From: Arthrinium phaeospermum
Lineage: Eukaryota > Ascomycota > Sordariomycetes > Amphisphaeriales > Apiosporaceae
Assembly (NCBI GenBank): GCA_006503535.1
Contig: QYRS01000009.1
Coordinates: 868,001 to 932,000, forward strand
Reading direction: 5' to 3'
DNA length: 64,000 nt
Below are positions 1-11,291 of this stretch, in pieces; positions within the stretch are counted from its first letter, which is position 1, and every line of letters begins with the position of its first letter. The translations under genes and the position numbers were made by a program. The notes under the pieces were generated by a model. It was not told the origin of the DNA. It saw only the letters and a program-made list of their open reading frames with translations, and made no database searches.

Positions 1-383
1 CTTACAAAGTTAGTCTCTTTCGGTCGAGCGTAGGACCCACCCCCGTCGAATGAATCCCTTGTCAGCAATCCATCAATTCCTGGAAATCTAATTGAGCTGT
101 CAGATTGGATCACGTGGAGGGCGCGCTGACGTTCAAAGTGTAAATGGACCTCATATGATCGACGGGAAAAATGGAAACCAGGTAAAAGCGATTTCGCCTC
201 GAAAAGAACGAGGGAAAGGATAAAAGAATCTATTGATGATGACTTGCGAAAATGCCCCTGGGGTATTGATTCTTTCGGCTCGTGGAATGATCCAGATGCA
301 AGTATAAACCCTAATTTAACTCCCGCAATGCTTTTTTTGTTCTCTCTCTCAAAAAGTCAAATTTCTTCTTCTCCGACCCCCCA
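1..383. other. gene-free 3' flank
   Basis: AT-leaning spacer holding the 3' flank of the neighbouring minus-strand membrane-protein gene. I see no coding frame or RNA gene here. Confidence 0.5.
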
Positions 384-1794
384 TTAGGCCGTGTTCTTCA
401 TGCCCGTCGTCGGTTCGGGCTTCTCCAACCGCAGCGCCCACAGCAACCAGTCCTCGAGGACGAGGAAGTTGAGCAAGAACTTGTTGCCCAGGTACGAGAT
501 GAGCACGACGAACGCGCCGGCGACGGCGTCGAGGATGTAGTGGTTCGCGGTCGAGACGATGGCCAGCAGGATCAGCGCGGGGTAGCAGACGCCCGAGATG
601 AGGTACGCGGCGCGGACAAAGGCCGAACGCCGCGTCTCTTGCTCACCGGCGTCGCCCATCTGCTTCAGGAACCGCGGCACCTCCAGATCGTCGCCGGTCG
701 CGTCGGGGCTGGGCGGAAGAATCGAGGCGTCGTCGAGGGACAGGTGCTTCTGCGAGCTGAAGGGGCGGCACCAGGTGCGCATGAACCCGCTCTCGTACAC
801 AAACACGCAACCAATGCAGAAGGCGTACCCGAAATGCATGCTGGGCATCGCCGCGAGCTTGTTGACGTAGTTGCCGCTCATCCAGACACTGGCGGCGTCC
901 TCGGCATTGACCGTGTCGAGGAAGCCGTACTCGATGGGTAGCAGCCGCGGGGGCATGCACGGGTAGACGGTGAATGTGAAGAAGGCGAACAGGTTGAGGA
1001 GCGACATGGTGCGGCGCACCGTGCAGAAGCGCTGGTGCGATGGCGCCATGGTGTAGTACCACGCGATGAAGCCCACGGTACCGGGAATGTGGATCAGGGC
1101 GTAGACTCGGTTGAGAATGGTCAGGAAGAGCTCGCGAACATCCCCCGCCACGACTCCGGCCAGGAACCACTGCTGTACCCGCCACTCGATCCAGCGCTCT
1201 GTGCCTGTGCCCTTGCCGCCCGTGAACCACGCCTCCAGCTCCAATATCGAGATTCCGTGGTCCTGGGCCACATTCCAGAGGCCTACGCTTCCTCCGTACC
1301 ACACGGCGGACATGTACGCCGTCATGCGGTAGAAGAAGTAGGTCAGGATCCAGTAGAACATCTCGATCAAGAAGGGGAACTTCTGGAGGATTCGGGAGTG
1401 GACGTGGCGGGCGAACCGGAGCGAGTTGGGTGTGTGGACCGTCCAGATGCCGAGGATGCGCCTGCGCTTGGGGGCGAACTGCGAGGAGGAGGGCGACGGC
1501 GACCGGTAGCCGTCCGAGTCGAATGAGTCCCGGTCATAGTCGAAGTCGTCTCGCGCCGCCTTGAGGGGCTTGTAGTTCGGGGAGCTGGAGGAGCTCAGGA
1601 TGGAGTAGCTCTTTTTTCGGGTGATGAACATGGCACCAAATAGGATTCCTACAATGACCTGGGGGGATCCTGGTTAGCTTCGGGATCAGTTGCGGCTTAG
1701 GGGCGGGAAGATTACGTACGACTGGCTCAACCCATTCTGGCATTTTCCAGACCTTCAACTTGGGTAGATTGGGGACACCCGTGTTTGGTTCCAT
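384..1794 (-). CDS. PAP2-superfamily integral membrane protein (PAP2_3 / inositolphosphotransferase-like)
   Basis: The model has two exons, 1720-1794 and 384-1658, giving 449 residues. The 61-bp intron has GTACGT, a GCTAACC branch site and CCCCAG, and the frame is kept (phase 0). The first exon adds 25 N-terminal residues, and exon 2 begins nine residues before its first internal Met. The protein has about six membrane segments. Family marks seen are CMPPRLLP, the PSMHFG motif with its histidine, and the later HYILDAVAG with the second catalytic His and Asp, which fit the acid-phosphatase type 2 fold acting on lipid phosphates or phosphoinositols in endomembranes. The N-terminal 60 residues are Ser-rich and a variable loop separates the two catalytic motifs. 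Function beyond the fold is inferred; substrate is unknown. Confidence 0.85.
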
Positions 1795-4567
1795 GATGGC
1801 GGTTGCGGTTACGTGCGCCCGGTGTGCTAGCAGGGCTGGTAGAGCGCTCGCGACGTAACGAAGCACGCGAGAGCAGTCGAGAAGGCACTTTTTGGTCACT
1901 GCCAAAGGGTGCGATGCACTGTTGAACTTGCGACACCAAGGTCACGAGACTTGACAGGCACTGGGACTCTCAAGTCGCAATTGGTTAACGGGGTGGCGTT
2001 TTTTTTCAAATACAAGATGCGTCAAGAAGCTCGAGGCGGGTATGTCGTCGAGTCGGGTCGGATCAGGAAGCTGCTCGAAAGGACCCGGAGGGAGTGAAAC
2101 GCCTGAGTCTGGCTGGTATGGGCGATTAAGGATAGAGGAAGTTGCCAACACCAAATCAACAAGCCTCTCGCGAGCCAAGAGGCAGGAGGACCAGAAGAAG
2201 GATAAATGGGGAAAATATTACTATGAATAAGTGAAGGCGGATGAACCTGGTTGGAGCAGGAAAGGAAAAGAGAAGAAGCAGGCAGGCAGGCAGTTGTGCT
2301 TGATCTGACGAACTTGACTTGACTGACTGACCACATGCATGGGACAACTAGTCAGGGCGGTTTGGACCAAATAAAGTGGTCTTCTCTGCACTTGCTTGTG
2401 AGATGCTTCTTCGAGACGCTGGTGCTGGCGCAGCCTTGCTCTCCCGGTGCGCATTCAACGCCAATCCGACCTGGAAACTGGAGTTCATCACCCCCACCAA
2501 AATTAGGAAATCGGTGGAGTCGGGTTCGAGAAGGGTGCATTCAAGCTTAATGCGAGTTTGGGGAGGTGGTTGATTTGGCGGTGCCCTATTCCCCTGCCTA
2601 CAAGGACGAAAAGGGACCAGGGAGCAGGCCTGCACCGCGCACCCGCTGCCGATCTAGCCGTCTTGTCGTGGGTACCGAAAGGGCAGTTTGCTTGTCTCAT
2701 CACCAAGCAATTCGCCAATTGCCATACTGCTTGGCGACTGGGAAATGACCATGGCGGCCATGCCTCTTGGCACGCTCGCTATGTGGGCGGAATGGGTGGG
2801 TTTGGGGGAACATATTTATCTGCCTGGCGCATATACGCGCTGGCCCTACTAAGGCAACTGGGGAGTTTGGGGCGGACAAGCTGGCAGAGGTGCTCGTATC
2901 GATGGGTGGACAAACTAGGAGATAATTGGCGATGCGCTGTATGTACTGTAACCAATGCAAGTGACTTGTAACCGTAACTCAGAAGACAGATGATCTTCCC
3001 AGGCCACTCCGGCATTGTTTGCAGGGACTGGGGGCTTGGTTCTCCAACTCAGTATCAGTAAGTAACATGCTCAACTCGCCGCCGGCCGTTATCATACCGG
3101 CCTAACACGCGTCAAATGGGTTTTACCAAACGCTGTAATTATGTCATGATGCGACAGTACCCGAGTGCAACTAGATAAATAGTGCACTGCTCATCAATGC
3201 ACGCGGTCAGCAGTTTGCCGCAGGCTGTCTGGCAAAAGCATTTTTGCTCGCGTGAGAAGTTGCCTGTACCTGCTGCATGTGGCAGTGATCGTTCCGTCCG
3301 TTACTGCTTTCGACTGCGGGGCACGATTTATCTATCCAGATTGCGTGGCACAGTTTCCGTTCTGGCACAGCAAATCAAACCAAGCAAAACGGCAGCCGGA
3401 GATAAAGGCCCAAGCTCCCTCATTAAGCTCCAACGATCACCACCGAAGGATGCAAAATTGAGAGGCCCATATGGCATGTGTTGAACCATGTGCAGAATTA
3501 AAGTCCGGTGCCTGTCTCAAGGAACTGTGAGAAAACTAACGGCCTCCAGTTCAAAGTTAGGCCAGTTCGTCCCCCATAAGACCCCGAGCTGAATCTCCAT
3601 GCAAGTCAGTCCATATTTCTGTACCCCATAACTTTCTGTGGTCGCGTGCCCAGGGGGATTGCAGACCGAGTAAGAGCCGCAACGAGCGAACTACTTGGGG
3701 CTGCTAGATAAATGCCAAGTGCCTGCTCACTTCTACAGATTGAGCACCCACTCAAATACAGCACTGCCCCTATCGGGTCGCGTGACGACTACCTAGACTA
3801 GACAGCGACTTGCACTGAGGATATAACGACGTCATGTTCATCGGTACATATACACTAACTTGAGAGGAGAGCAAGAACGAGAAGAAAAAGAAAGAAAGGG
3901 AAAAAAGTCGTCGCTTGCCGGTTCCACATCGTACGCCCTAGAGTAGGACTGCCAAGACGCCAAGCGGCATCGCTGTCGGAAAGCAAACCCATTGATTTCC
4001 ACTCAATTGAGTGGACAAAGTGACCCTTTTTCCCAAGAATTTCTTCCGCGCAACTTACTGTTCTCCTGAGAAAAAGGAGAGCGGTGGCCCCGATCAAGAT
4101 AAATCCAATGTACTAATGTACATCACATCACGTACCTCAGATATTAGAGCAGGTAGATCTCACGCTATTAATAACACGCTGGGATTGGCTCATTGGACAG
4201 AAAGTCTAGAAAGAAAAACACCGGGTCAGAAAAGCAGACCAGACACGACACCGTCCTCGAGAGCTGCCTCGAGTAAAGCTCGCAGCAAACGAAACGGACT
4301 TGTTTCGTATGACTTGCCGGTGGTAAAAGAAAAGATTGGCGAGTCTCATTCTCGCTCGCCACCTTACTGTAACCCCCTCAATGCAACTGACTGACATCAA
4401 TACTCGCTCCCTCCCTCGCAACTGTCGTCCAATTAAAATTGGGGGAAGGTGGTCGAACCGTTTTCGACGCACGGGGATTTTCTCCCGCTGAATTGCCATG
4501 CTTACTGCACTGGCACCGCCAGCTGGGTCCCGGTTCGGTCCCCCGACATTTGCTGACCGGCGGTGCC

Positions 4568-4598
4568 TTTTTTTTTTTTTTTTTTTTTCTCTCTCTCC
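4568..4598. repeat. T21 tract followed by CT repeat
   Basis: Twenty-one consecutive T bases (4568-4588) run into four CT units and a CC. It is a simple-sequence tract in a gene-free region, possibly promoter-type pyrimidine DNA. Confidence 0.9.
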
Positions 4599-6628
4599 CT
4601 CCCCCAAATGATGCGCCAAGCGGCTGTGCCGCCGTCAGCAAGCCCGCCTGTCAAGGCCCGATAGGCCACTAAACGGATGCCTAAAGGAACGACTCCATCT
4701 TGGACCGAGGGAAGAGAGAAACGATAGTCACTCGTCAACAAACAAAAACGGAAAAGTACCATCGAACGTTTTGCCGAGGCATGCACTCGTGTGTAGGTAG
4801 TGTGTGCGCTGGCGAGGGAAAATCGTACGGTGCCTTTGCTTGGCATCCATCCAATCACCGGCGTCGGCGCGACGAGCTCATGTCCTTTTTCGGTAGCTCG
4901 AGCTTGCTGACAACATTAAACGGAACTTTGGAGGGGTCCTTTTCGAGCTTGGCTTTTGGATGCTGCAGCCCCAGCTCTTGGGCCAGCTTCAATTGGTTTC
5001 CTTACTCAATTCGACCGCTCTGGAACTGCGCACAATCAGACGGGCAGTCACGAAATCCCAACGTCATGACTCGTCTACCCGCATTGCTGCTCTGAGCCTC
5101 TGATGACCTGACATATATCAATTGACGATAGGTCGATCGACCTCTGCAGAGTCAAGAAGGGAGGCCGCCTGTTGATCTCTTTTGGGCATCTGCCATGTTC
5201 CGCGTCCGAACCAACCAACCAACCGTGACGACATGTTCCAGACTCGCAACTTACTGAGTCCGGCCTAGTAATAGTGACTGATGTTCCGGGGACGTAAGAG
5301 GGGGGCCGTCGTCCCCGTACTGGTCCCCGAGACCTCTGCCTGATGTACAACGACAACAGCGGCTTCTTCCACTCCGAGGGATGAGGGGAATGGGGTGGCT
5401 GTGTTGGCTTGCGCGACCGTTGTCGGGCGCCCTGCGGTGAAGGCAGGTAGTCTCGGTCTCGGTTTCGCACATGACTGTCCCCTCGTTTCCCGCCCGCCTA
5501 TATTTTTTCTCAATACGACCCGAACGAGAAGGCCGCCGTGGAACGAGGGATTGAGGATAGGTACGGGAAACAGCTTGGCATGACCCGCCGAGCTGAAGGC
5601 CCGGCCCGGTTTGCTCCTCTTTTTCCAGGCAGCCAGATTTGTGCCGCCAAGGATGGGGGTTTTCCCCAGGTTGGTAAGTTGGAGACTGCGAATCTCGCTT
5701 CGACTCCTCCGAATCATCTTCGGTTACCGGCAGTAGATATGGGAATGTATTCCTACCATGTAGAGCGGAATGTTGCCTTGCCCTCGGCTTCGGTCGATGT
5801 CAATCCTCATCGCTCCCCTTGTCCCTCCACCCTTCGTCGATACATGGCCTGGTCCACAGCGCAAGTAGATCGTGCCTTATGTGTAGCCCTACGCATGTTT
5901 GCCACTTCCGCGCACGTGGGTATAGTTACAGGATATGATAAGGGCTATGTAGGGCATAGGTTGAGGGTAGCAAGCCAACGACCTGCGTTTGTTTATTTCT
6001 GGTAGGGAAAGGCATATGCAATCAGTTGAGTTACGCAGTGGCGGGCGGGTTTCTCATCGACAGTAGCCACTTGAATAACTGCTTCGCCGCGGGAGCTGGT
6101 GAGTAGAAGGGACCGACATGGCAACATTTGTTTTGCAAGTCTATTTGCGTGCACTCACCATTCATCGGCTGGCTACCACAAAGGCCTGGCGGCATCGGTA
6201 TGCCCCTGGAAATTGCATTTCGTCGTGTCGGCGGCCCGATAGGCTGGCATAGCCAAGAAGCAACATGTCAAATAGCGAAACCTCCATGCTAAGATCGTGT
6301 CGAAGGTATGTGGATAGAAGGGCATCATGCATGTTCATACCCTTTCAGGATAGGGGGTAGAGGTTTGCTTCTAACCGACACGTAGCATGTCAATGGCCAT
6401 CGGTGACAATGGCTGTCTAGATAAGACCCCGTTCTTTGGTCACATATTCACCAAAAGCTACATGAACATACTATTTGGGTGATCATGACAGCAACTGGGT
6501 CACCATCAAACAATCTTGCACTGGCAATACCTCTATGACCACACCTACATCAGAGTATCTCAGAGAAATGCGTCTACATATACATCAGGAAGCGTGTATC
6601 CCAAGTCACGTTCTCCTGGATGCTCGCC

Positions 6629-6635
6629 TATAAAT
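6629..6635 (+). promoter_or_regulatory. TATA box of the micro-gene
   Basis: TATAAAT lies 133 bases before the ATG at 6768, with an A/C-rich leader (ACAAACCAACAG-like) between them, as expected for a fungal core promoter and 5' leader. Confidence 0.5.
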
Positions 6636-6767
6636 TGATACGGCCAGTCCAGCCAAACACACCCTTTCCTTTTCCCCAAGACATCAACAAAGCAACCATT
6701 CAAGGGCTCAAACAAATCACAAGACAGCTGTAGAATTTCACATATCAACAAACCAACAGATATCACC

Positions 6768-6923
6768 ATGTCGGCTCCAGTAAACCAGGGAAGCTGCTGC
6801 AGCACCCCCTCCAGCCCCGAAGGCAGCACCACCGGCGGTCAGGGTCAGACGGGCGGCGGTTCTGGCGGTTCGTCGCAGACTGCCGTCAATAGCACTTCTT
6901 CGGGCTCGACTGCAGTGAACTAG
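6768..6923 (+). CDS. 51-residue Ser/Gly/Thr-rich small protein, unknown
   Basis: This is an uninterrupted frame of 52 codons ending in TAG. The ATG sits in a strong fungal context (ATCACCATGTC) after a CA-rich leader and a TATA box. The product is made almost entirely of Ser, Gly, Thr, Gln and Asn, contains a CC pair near residue 10, has a single acidic residue and no Lys or Arg. It has no signal peptide or membrane segment. I do not recognise a family. It is likely disordered. The leader and start context support a real transcript, but the low complexity makes the coding claim moderate only; it could also be the 5' part of a non-coding transcript. Confidence 0.5.
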   Translation: MSAPVNQGSCCSTPSSPEGSTTGGQGQTGGGSGGSSQTAVNSTSSGSTAVN

Positions 6924-7208
6924 CCAGTTCAATAGATACTTAGCAAATCCCGAAGCGGTGAGATCGGGATGGGAGTCGGGACGGGTCTTAGTCGGCTGGT
7001 GGGGGGGAGTAGTTATGGTTGTGAGGTAATAGCACCAAAGACGCATCGATAGACATACCAGCATGTGAAAACAGTCGCAGGTTTCACCCCAAATGCACCA
7101 TTGTGCTTTTTTCATCGTATTATATCCTACAAGTCGAGCGGCGTCGCCAAAGCTCTCTCTATCCGTAAACCATGGAATGCAAAACGACACCCAGGAGGCT
7201 GTCGGCGA

Positions 7209-8266
7209 TCAGTCTCGTCCAGCCTCTTCTTCGCCAGCGCCTCGGTCGGGTGGAGCCAACGCCGCCGTCCAGGGCTCGCCCGCGAGGTGGCATGCGAGAA
7301 CGTGGCCGATGAGCTGCAAGCAGTCCCGAGCCAGGCCCGGCGACGTGGCGAGGAGATCCAGGAGCCCCAAGACCGTGCTCAAGAACCGGAGGAGCAGCAC
7401 GGTCAAGGAAAAGACGATGCAACCGGCCGTGACGTGGTTCACGACTTCGATGACGGCGATGAGGATGAGGTGGAAATTGCTGGGGGCGGCGGTATGCGGG
7501 TGGCTGGACGTTTGCTTTGGAGCAATCTGGAAACAGAGTAAAGCGTCAGCGAACGAACAGTCTTCTGAGCCGAACGGGTACGAGCGGCAATAGGACGACG
7601 GCATCAACGCGTCCGGTCGGACATTTTCTTACCAGCTTCTCGACGTCCTGCACAAAGGCCTCGGCCTCTTGGCGGATACGCACCGCGACGTCGTGCAGCT
7701 CGGTCGCCACGGGCACGTCGGTGCCCTCCCAGTCCCAATGGTAGACCAGCTCGTGGTGGAGGAATTCGATCTCGTCCACCAGCTGGTTATGAGCGCGGAC
7801 CAGCTCCATGACCCGCGGCTTGCAGTCGTGGGTCCGCACCCAGTCCGGGTCGATGATGAAGTCCCCGCCCTCGACGGCCAGAGCGTCCCCGAGCCACTGG
7901 CAGAGCCTCTGGTTGCCGCCGTGCAGGGCGAGGGAGGCCTCGTTGAGCGGGGTGTAGGCGCTGACGAGGCACTCGTCCTTGATCCAATCTTCGAGGCGGC
8001 GGCGGAATTCCTCCACGGGCTCGGACTGGGCGGCGAGTTCTGCGAGTTGCCACTGCCCCCCTGCAACACAATTGCCGTTGGTAGATGTTCACGCTATAAT
8101 TGGGGATCTAGTTAGTCATCATACGGTCTGTATCAAGAGGAGACAGAAGGAGCAAGAGCTCTGCTTTGTCTGTGGCATCACGCAGACTCACCTCAGGTGT
8201 GGCGCCGCGACGGCGATTGTGTCGGCTGTGGCGACGAGTGTGCCGTCTTCCCCCTTTTTTGGGCAT
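7209..8266 (-). CDS. unknown fungal membrane protein with Arg/His-rich N-terminus
   Basis: The exons are 8192-8266, 7633-8052 and 7209-7526 (270 residues). The introns have GTGAGT and GTAAGA donors and CAG acceptors, and both junctions keep frame at phase 0. The first exon encodes a very basic stretch (residues 4-20, rich in RR/RH). The central 140 residues are soluble, rich in Trp, acidic residues and Leu, and helical, with paired residues typical of coiled helices. The last exon encodes a hydrophobic stretch of about 45 residues, probably two membrane helices, then a short acidic tail. I do not recognise the family. The acceptor of intron 1 was chosen because the stronger-looking AG eight bases upstream would break the frame. 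Confidence 0.65.
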
Positions 8267-9122
8267 GGCAGTTGTGGTTGGTTCGGCGACCAGTACTTTG
8301 TTTGGTATTGAGGAATGAAAAGGTGTTCTAGATCGTGCGGTCGCGACACGTGCGTCACGAAACGAAGCTGTTCACAATTGGGCGGTGTTGTGCCAACCCA
8401 GATTTCCTGCCTCAAGGCATCAACGCGCTAAGGCCGAGTTCTGGGGACCTTGCTACTTGATTTATTATCAGAAACGTTGCTGGCTATAGGTCTCTTTGAT
8501 CCCCTGGAGCTCTATCTGATAGAGCTTCTTACAGGAGCTCCTCAGGCGGTTATGCAGAGCTGTGGTGGTCGCGCCCAGCCAAAACAGTACCAACAACGCG
8601 GTCCTTGTACAGGACCAGGTCGCCTGAAAGGGTTTACTACTGTTCTTGTAGCCTTTAGGTAAAAGCTCCAGCAGGTTTGAATGCGTTTGTAACACCTTTT
8701 CGTTTCGCCCTGGCGCTCATCGCAGCAGTATCTTCATTCAATCCATATGGCCCAAGACTGAGATGAGCCTCCTAGCCGTCCTTCTTTATCAGTGCTACGC
8801 CATTCATGATGTTCAGTGCAGGCACATCACCACGCTGACGAAAACATCAAACCTCACCACCCCGCGTTGAATCACCACGTGAAGCAACTCGTGAGTTCCC
8901 CTGTCTTGGGCGCCGCCCTCAAAGTAGCAACGAGCCAAGCGACTGACCAGAACCTGTTGCTTCCCCAGGAATTGCTGGCGATAGCTTCGATGGTACCCAG
9001 ATCCCCTTTGCTGGCCAAATCTCGTGTCTAGTCACCGGCACCGTCACTGAAGGCGCGAATTCGTTTCTGCCCGCCAACATATCCCCTTGTGATTTTTTTT
9101 TTCTTTTTTGAAAACCAGCAGT
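8267..9122. other. gene-free spacer
   Basis: Upstream region of the membrane-protein gene and 3' flank of the regulator gene. The middle part (about 8440-8700) is irregular and contains a perfect short inverted repeat, and may be old transposon debris. No gene is supported. Confidence 0.45.
8508..8526. repeat. perfect 9-bp inverted repeat, 1-base spacer
   Basis: AGCTCTATC, one base, then GATAGAGCT. It could form a small hairpin or be an operator-like palindrome, but it stands alone in a gene-free stretch. Confidence 0.6.
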
Positions 9123-10762
9123 CTAACCAACCTCAGCCGCCAAACTCTCCTCAGCCCACGTATCCAACCAACTCCGCAACCGCCGCAGCAAGAACCCCGC
9201 CAACTCCTCCCACCTCCCCACCTCCCCTTCCCGATGCGGACCCCACTCCTCCCGCGTCCGCACCACGGAGCGCGCCAGGTTATTCCGCTCCTCCAGATGC
9301 CAAGCCAGCACGGGGTCCCGGCCCTGCGTCTCCCGCGTAATCCGCAGCGCCTGCCCCGCCAACGCCTGCGCCTCCGCCTCGCTCGCCGCCCGCCCGTCCG
9401 CGTCCGGGGCGAAGGTGGCCTGGACGCGGCAGAAGTATATCAACGAACAGAAATAGACGCCGCGGAGCCGGATGCGGCCCGGCGACTCGGCGGCGAGGGG
9501 GAGGTCGAAGAGCGAGGCCGGGTAGTGCGGGGGGCGTTGCTGGTAGAAGAGGTGGCCGTCCTGGAAGGCGCGGTAGATGCGCCTCGTGCGTTGCAGGATA
9601 TCAGTACTGCGGTCCCGGTAAGACTCGGACGAGGCGGACGGCGGCGCCCATTGTTCGGAGGAGAGGGCTTGGATATCCTTCAGGATGCCCGGCAGGAACG
9701 AGATGGCGCCGATGAGCTTCCAGAGGAGTTGCGCGTCGGCGTCGGGCTCGTCGCTGGCGGCGCGGGCGAAGAAGGTTTGCCATTCGCGGGTCTCGAACAG
9801 GGAGGGCTCTTTTTTGTAGATGGCCCTCATTACCTGTGGGATTACTAATTAGGGGAATGTGGCTGGGGGTCATAGAAAGAGGTAAAGGGCTTACTCACCG
9901 CATACGGTCCTTGGCTTCGGATAAGTACCTGCTCGAATGCAGACATGCGGCTGGACGGGCCCATCTGCCTTATCAGGTCGATCCCGGCATTGCTGTGGAA
10001 GATGACGGCGTTCTGATTTGGAGGGCCGAGTGACTAGGGAGAAAACAGGTAAGGTTACCACCGGTTTTCGCGACGGGATGCGGCGCGCCTTACCTCATAG
10101 AGTACCAGCAGCCGTGTGGCGCAGTAAATGTCCGAGATCAGGGCCGGGGGCTGCGCCGTCACGGCAGCGGCGAGACTCGCCAGGGCTTTGGAGTAGAGCG
10201 CCGTGTGGATTAGCGGCGAGGGGGAGGAGCCCATCATGTAAGCGGCCCGGGCCGCCACGCAATGCATGGCATCGTCCAGGAACGGCGTAGCCCCGTAGCG
10301 GCTCGGGAGGTACGTCAAGAAGCAGGAAGGCCAGCTCTGCAGAAGGGAGCCCGCCGACCTGGGGTGTTGCTGCAGCAGGCAGCAGGCATTGGCCGCGAGG
10401 TCTATATCCGTGAAGCTGGTGAGGCACGTTATGTCGAAGTTGAACTTGGCCCGCATGGCTTCGTAGCCGTGGGGAGAGGGAGGTAGGACTAGCGACGCGG
10501 GGGACGGGGTGGTGGACGCTGACGCAGCAGCAGCGATCCCCAGGGGGGTAATCCTATCCGTCGCGTTGGTTTGGGTTTCCTGGGCGCGTTTCCTGTTTCT
10601 GCATCCCGACTTCGCGGCCTGGTGTCGGATGATCGACCGCGCATCCGCGCTGGGGCGCCCGGTTAGGAACGACTCGACCGTGTCCACAAAGACTAAGGCG
10701 GGCCCATCTTTTCGGCGGCTACGCCTCTGTTTGGGTGCTGTCTTATTGGACGTCGACTCCAT
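9123..10762 (-). CDS. fungal-specific transcription factor-like protein (PF11951 type, no zinc cluster)
   Basis: The exons are 10094-10762, 9899-10033 and 9123-9833 (504 residues). Introns have GTAAGG/TAG and GTGAGT/CAG ends and all junctions are in phase 0. The N-terminus carries a basic block (KQRRSRRK), a conserved FVDTVESFLTG stretch and then IRHQAAKSGCRNRKRA, the pattern that precedes PF11951 domains in many ascomycete regulators. Exon 2 encodes NAVIFHSNAGIDLIRQMGP, typical of the family. The rest is helical, like the C-terminal regulatory domain of Zn2Cys6 factors. No CX2CX6C cluster is present, so DNA binding is uncertain. A nuclear regulatory role is inferred from the family. Confidence 0.8.
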
Positions 10763-11291
10763 AATATTCGGAAAGGTTTGCGGTGGGAAGGGCTCGAAAG
10801 CGTCATAAACGCAACCCCTTGGCTCGCATTGGTTGGTAATCTATGTATAGGAAGTCGCACAAGATGGGACCATGGGGAAATCTCCGCCAGCCTCATCGAA
10901 AACTTGTGGACTGGGGGTGCCCCAGCAATGCCTGTTCTTGGTCTAGCATATGTTACACCGCTGCATGTGCTAAACCGCATTCACGAACCCCTCTCCTGCA
11001 GCTCAGATGCAGGCTGACCAGAAGGCTGAGATGGAGTGTTGCCCATTTCAAGTTTAGCGCATATTACAGCTCATAGGCATGACTTTGATACCGTCCCGAT
11101 GAGAAGTCTTGGCCAAGGCTCGGCCAAAAGATTATACATGAAACCTGGGCTTACACACCTCTTTTCCAATGATCCGTTCATAATACATCACTTAATACAT
11201 CACTACCCACGCCCCCAATTACACAACAGGATAATAGTACATACAGCGCTGCAACATTCAGAAAGCAGAAGAGAGAAAGGCAGTTCCAGCC
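10763..11291. other. gene-free spacer
   Basis: Promoter side of the regulator gene and 3' flank of the Fig1-like gene. Nothing else is seen. Confidence 0.5.

Larger units (their letters stand above)
1795..6767. other. 5-kb gene-free region between divergent genes
   Basis: Only short unconvincing frames occur on either strand: none shows a recognisable domain, paired splice sites or a coding-like codon pattern. The stretch has a T-run followed by CT repeats near 4568 and many short pyrimidine/purine-rich blocks. It must contain the promoter and 5' leader of the membrane-protein gene on the left and the upstream region of the micro-gene on the right. A long non-coding transcript cannot be excluded from sequence. 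Confidence 0.5.

Noticed and set aside
2500..2560. tRNA-like GGGTTCGAGA string
   Set aside because: The B-box lacks the closing CC and no cloverleaf can be drawn around it.
5538..6005. 155-codon plus-strand frame in the 5-kb spacer
   Set aside because: No domain, no leader or splice signals, and codon use unlike the neighbouring genes.
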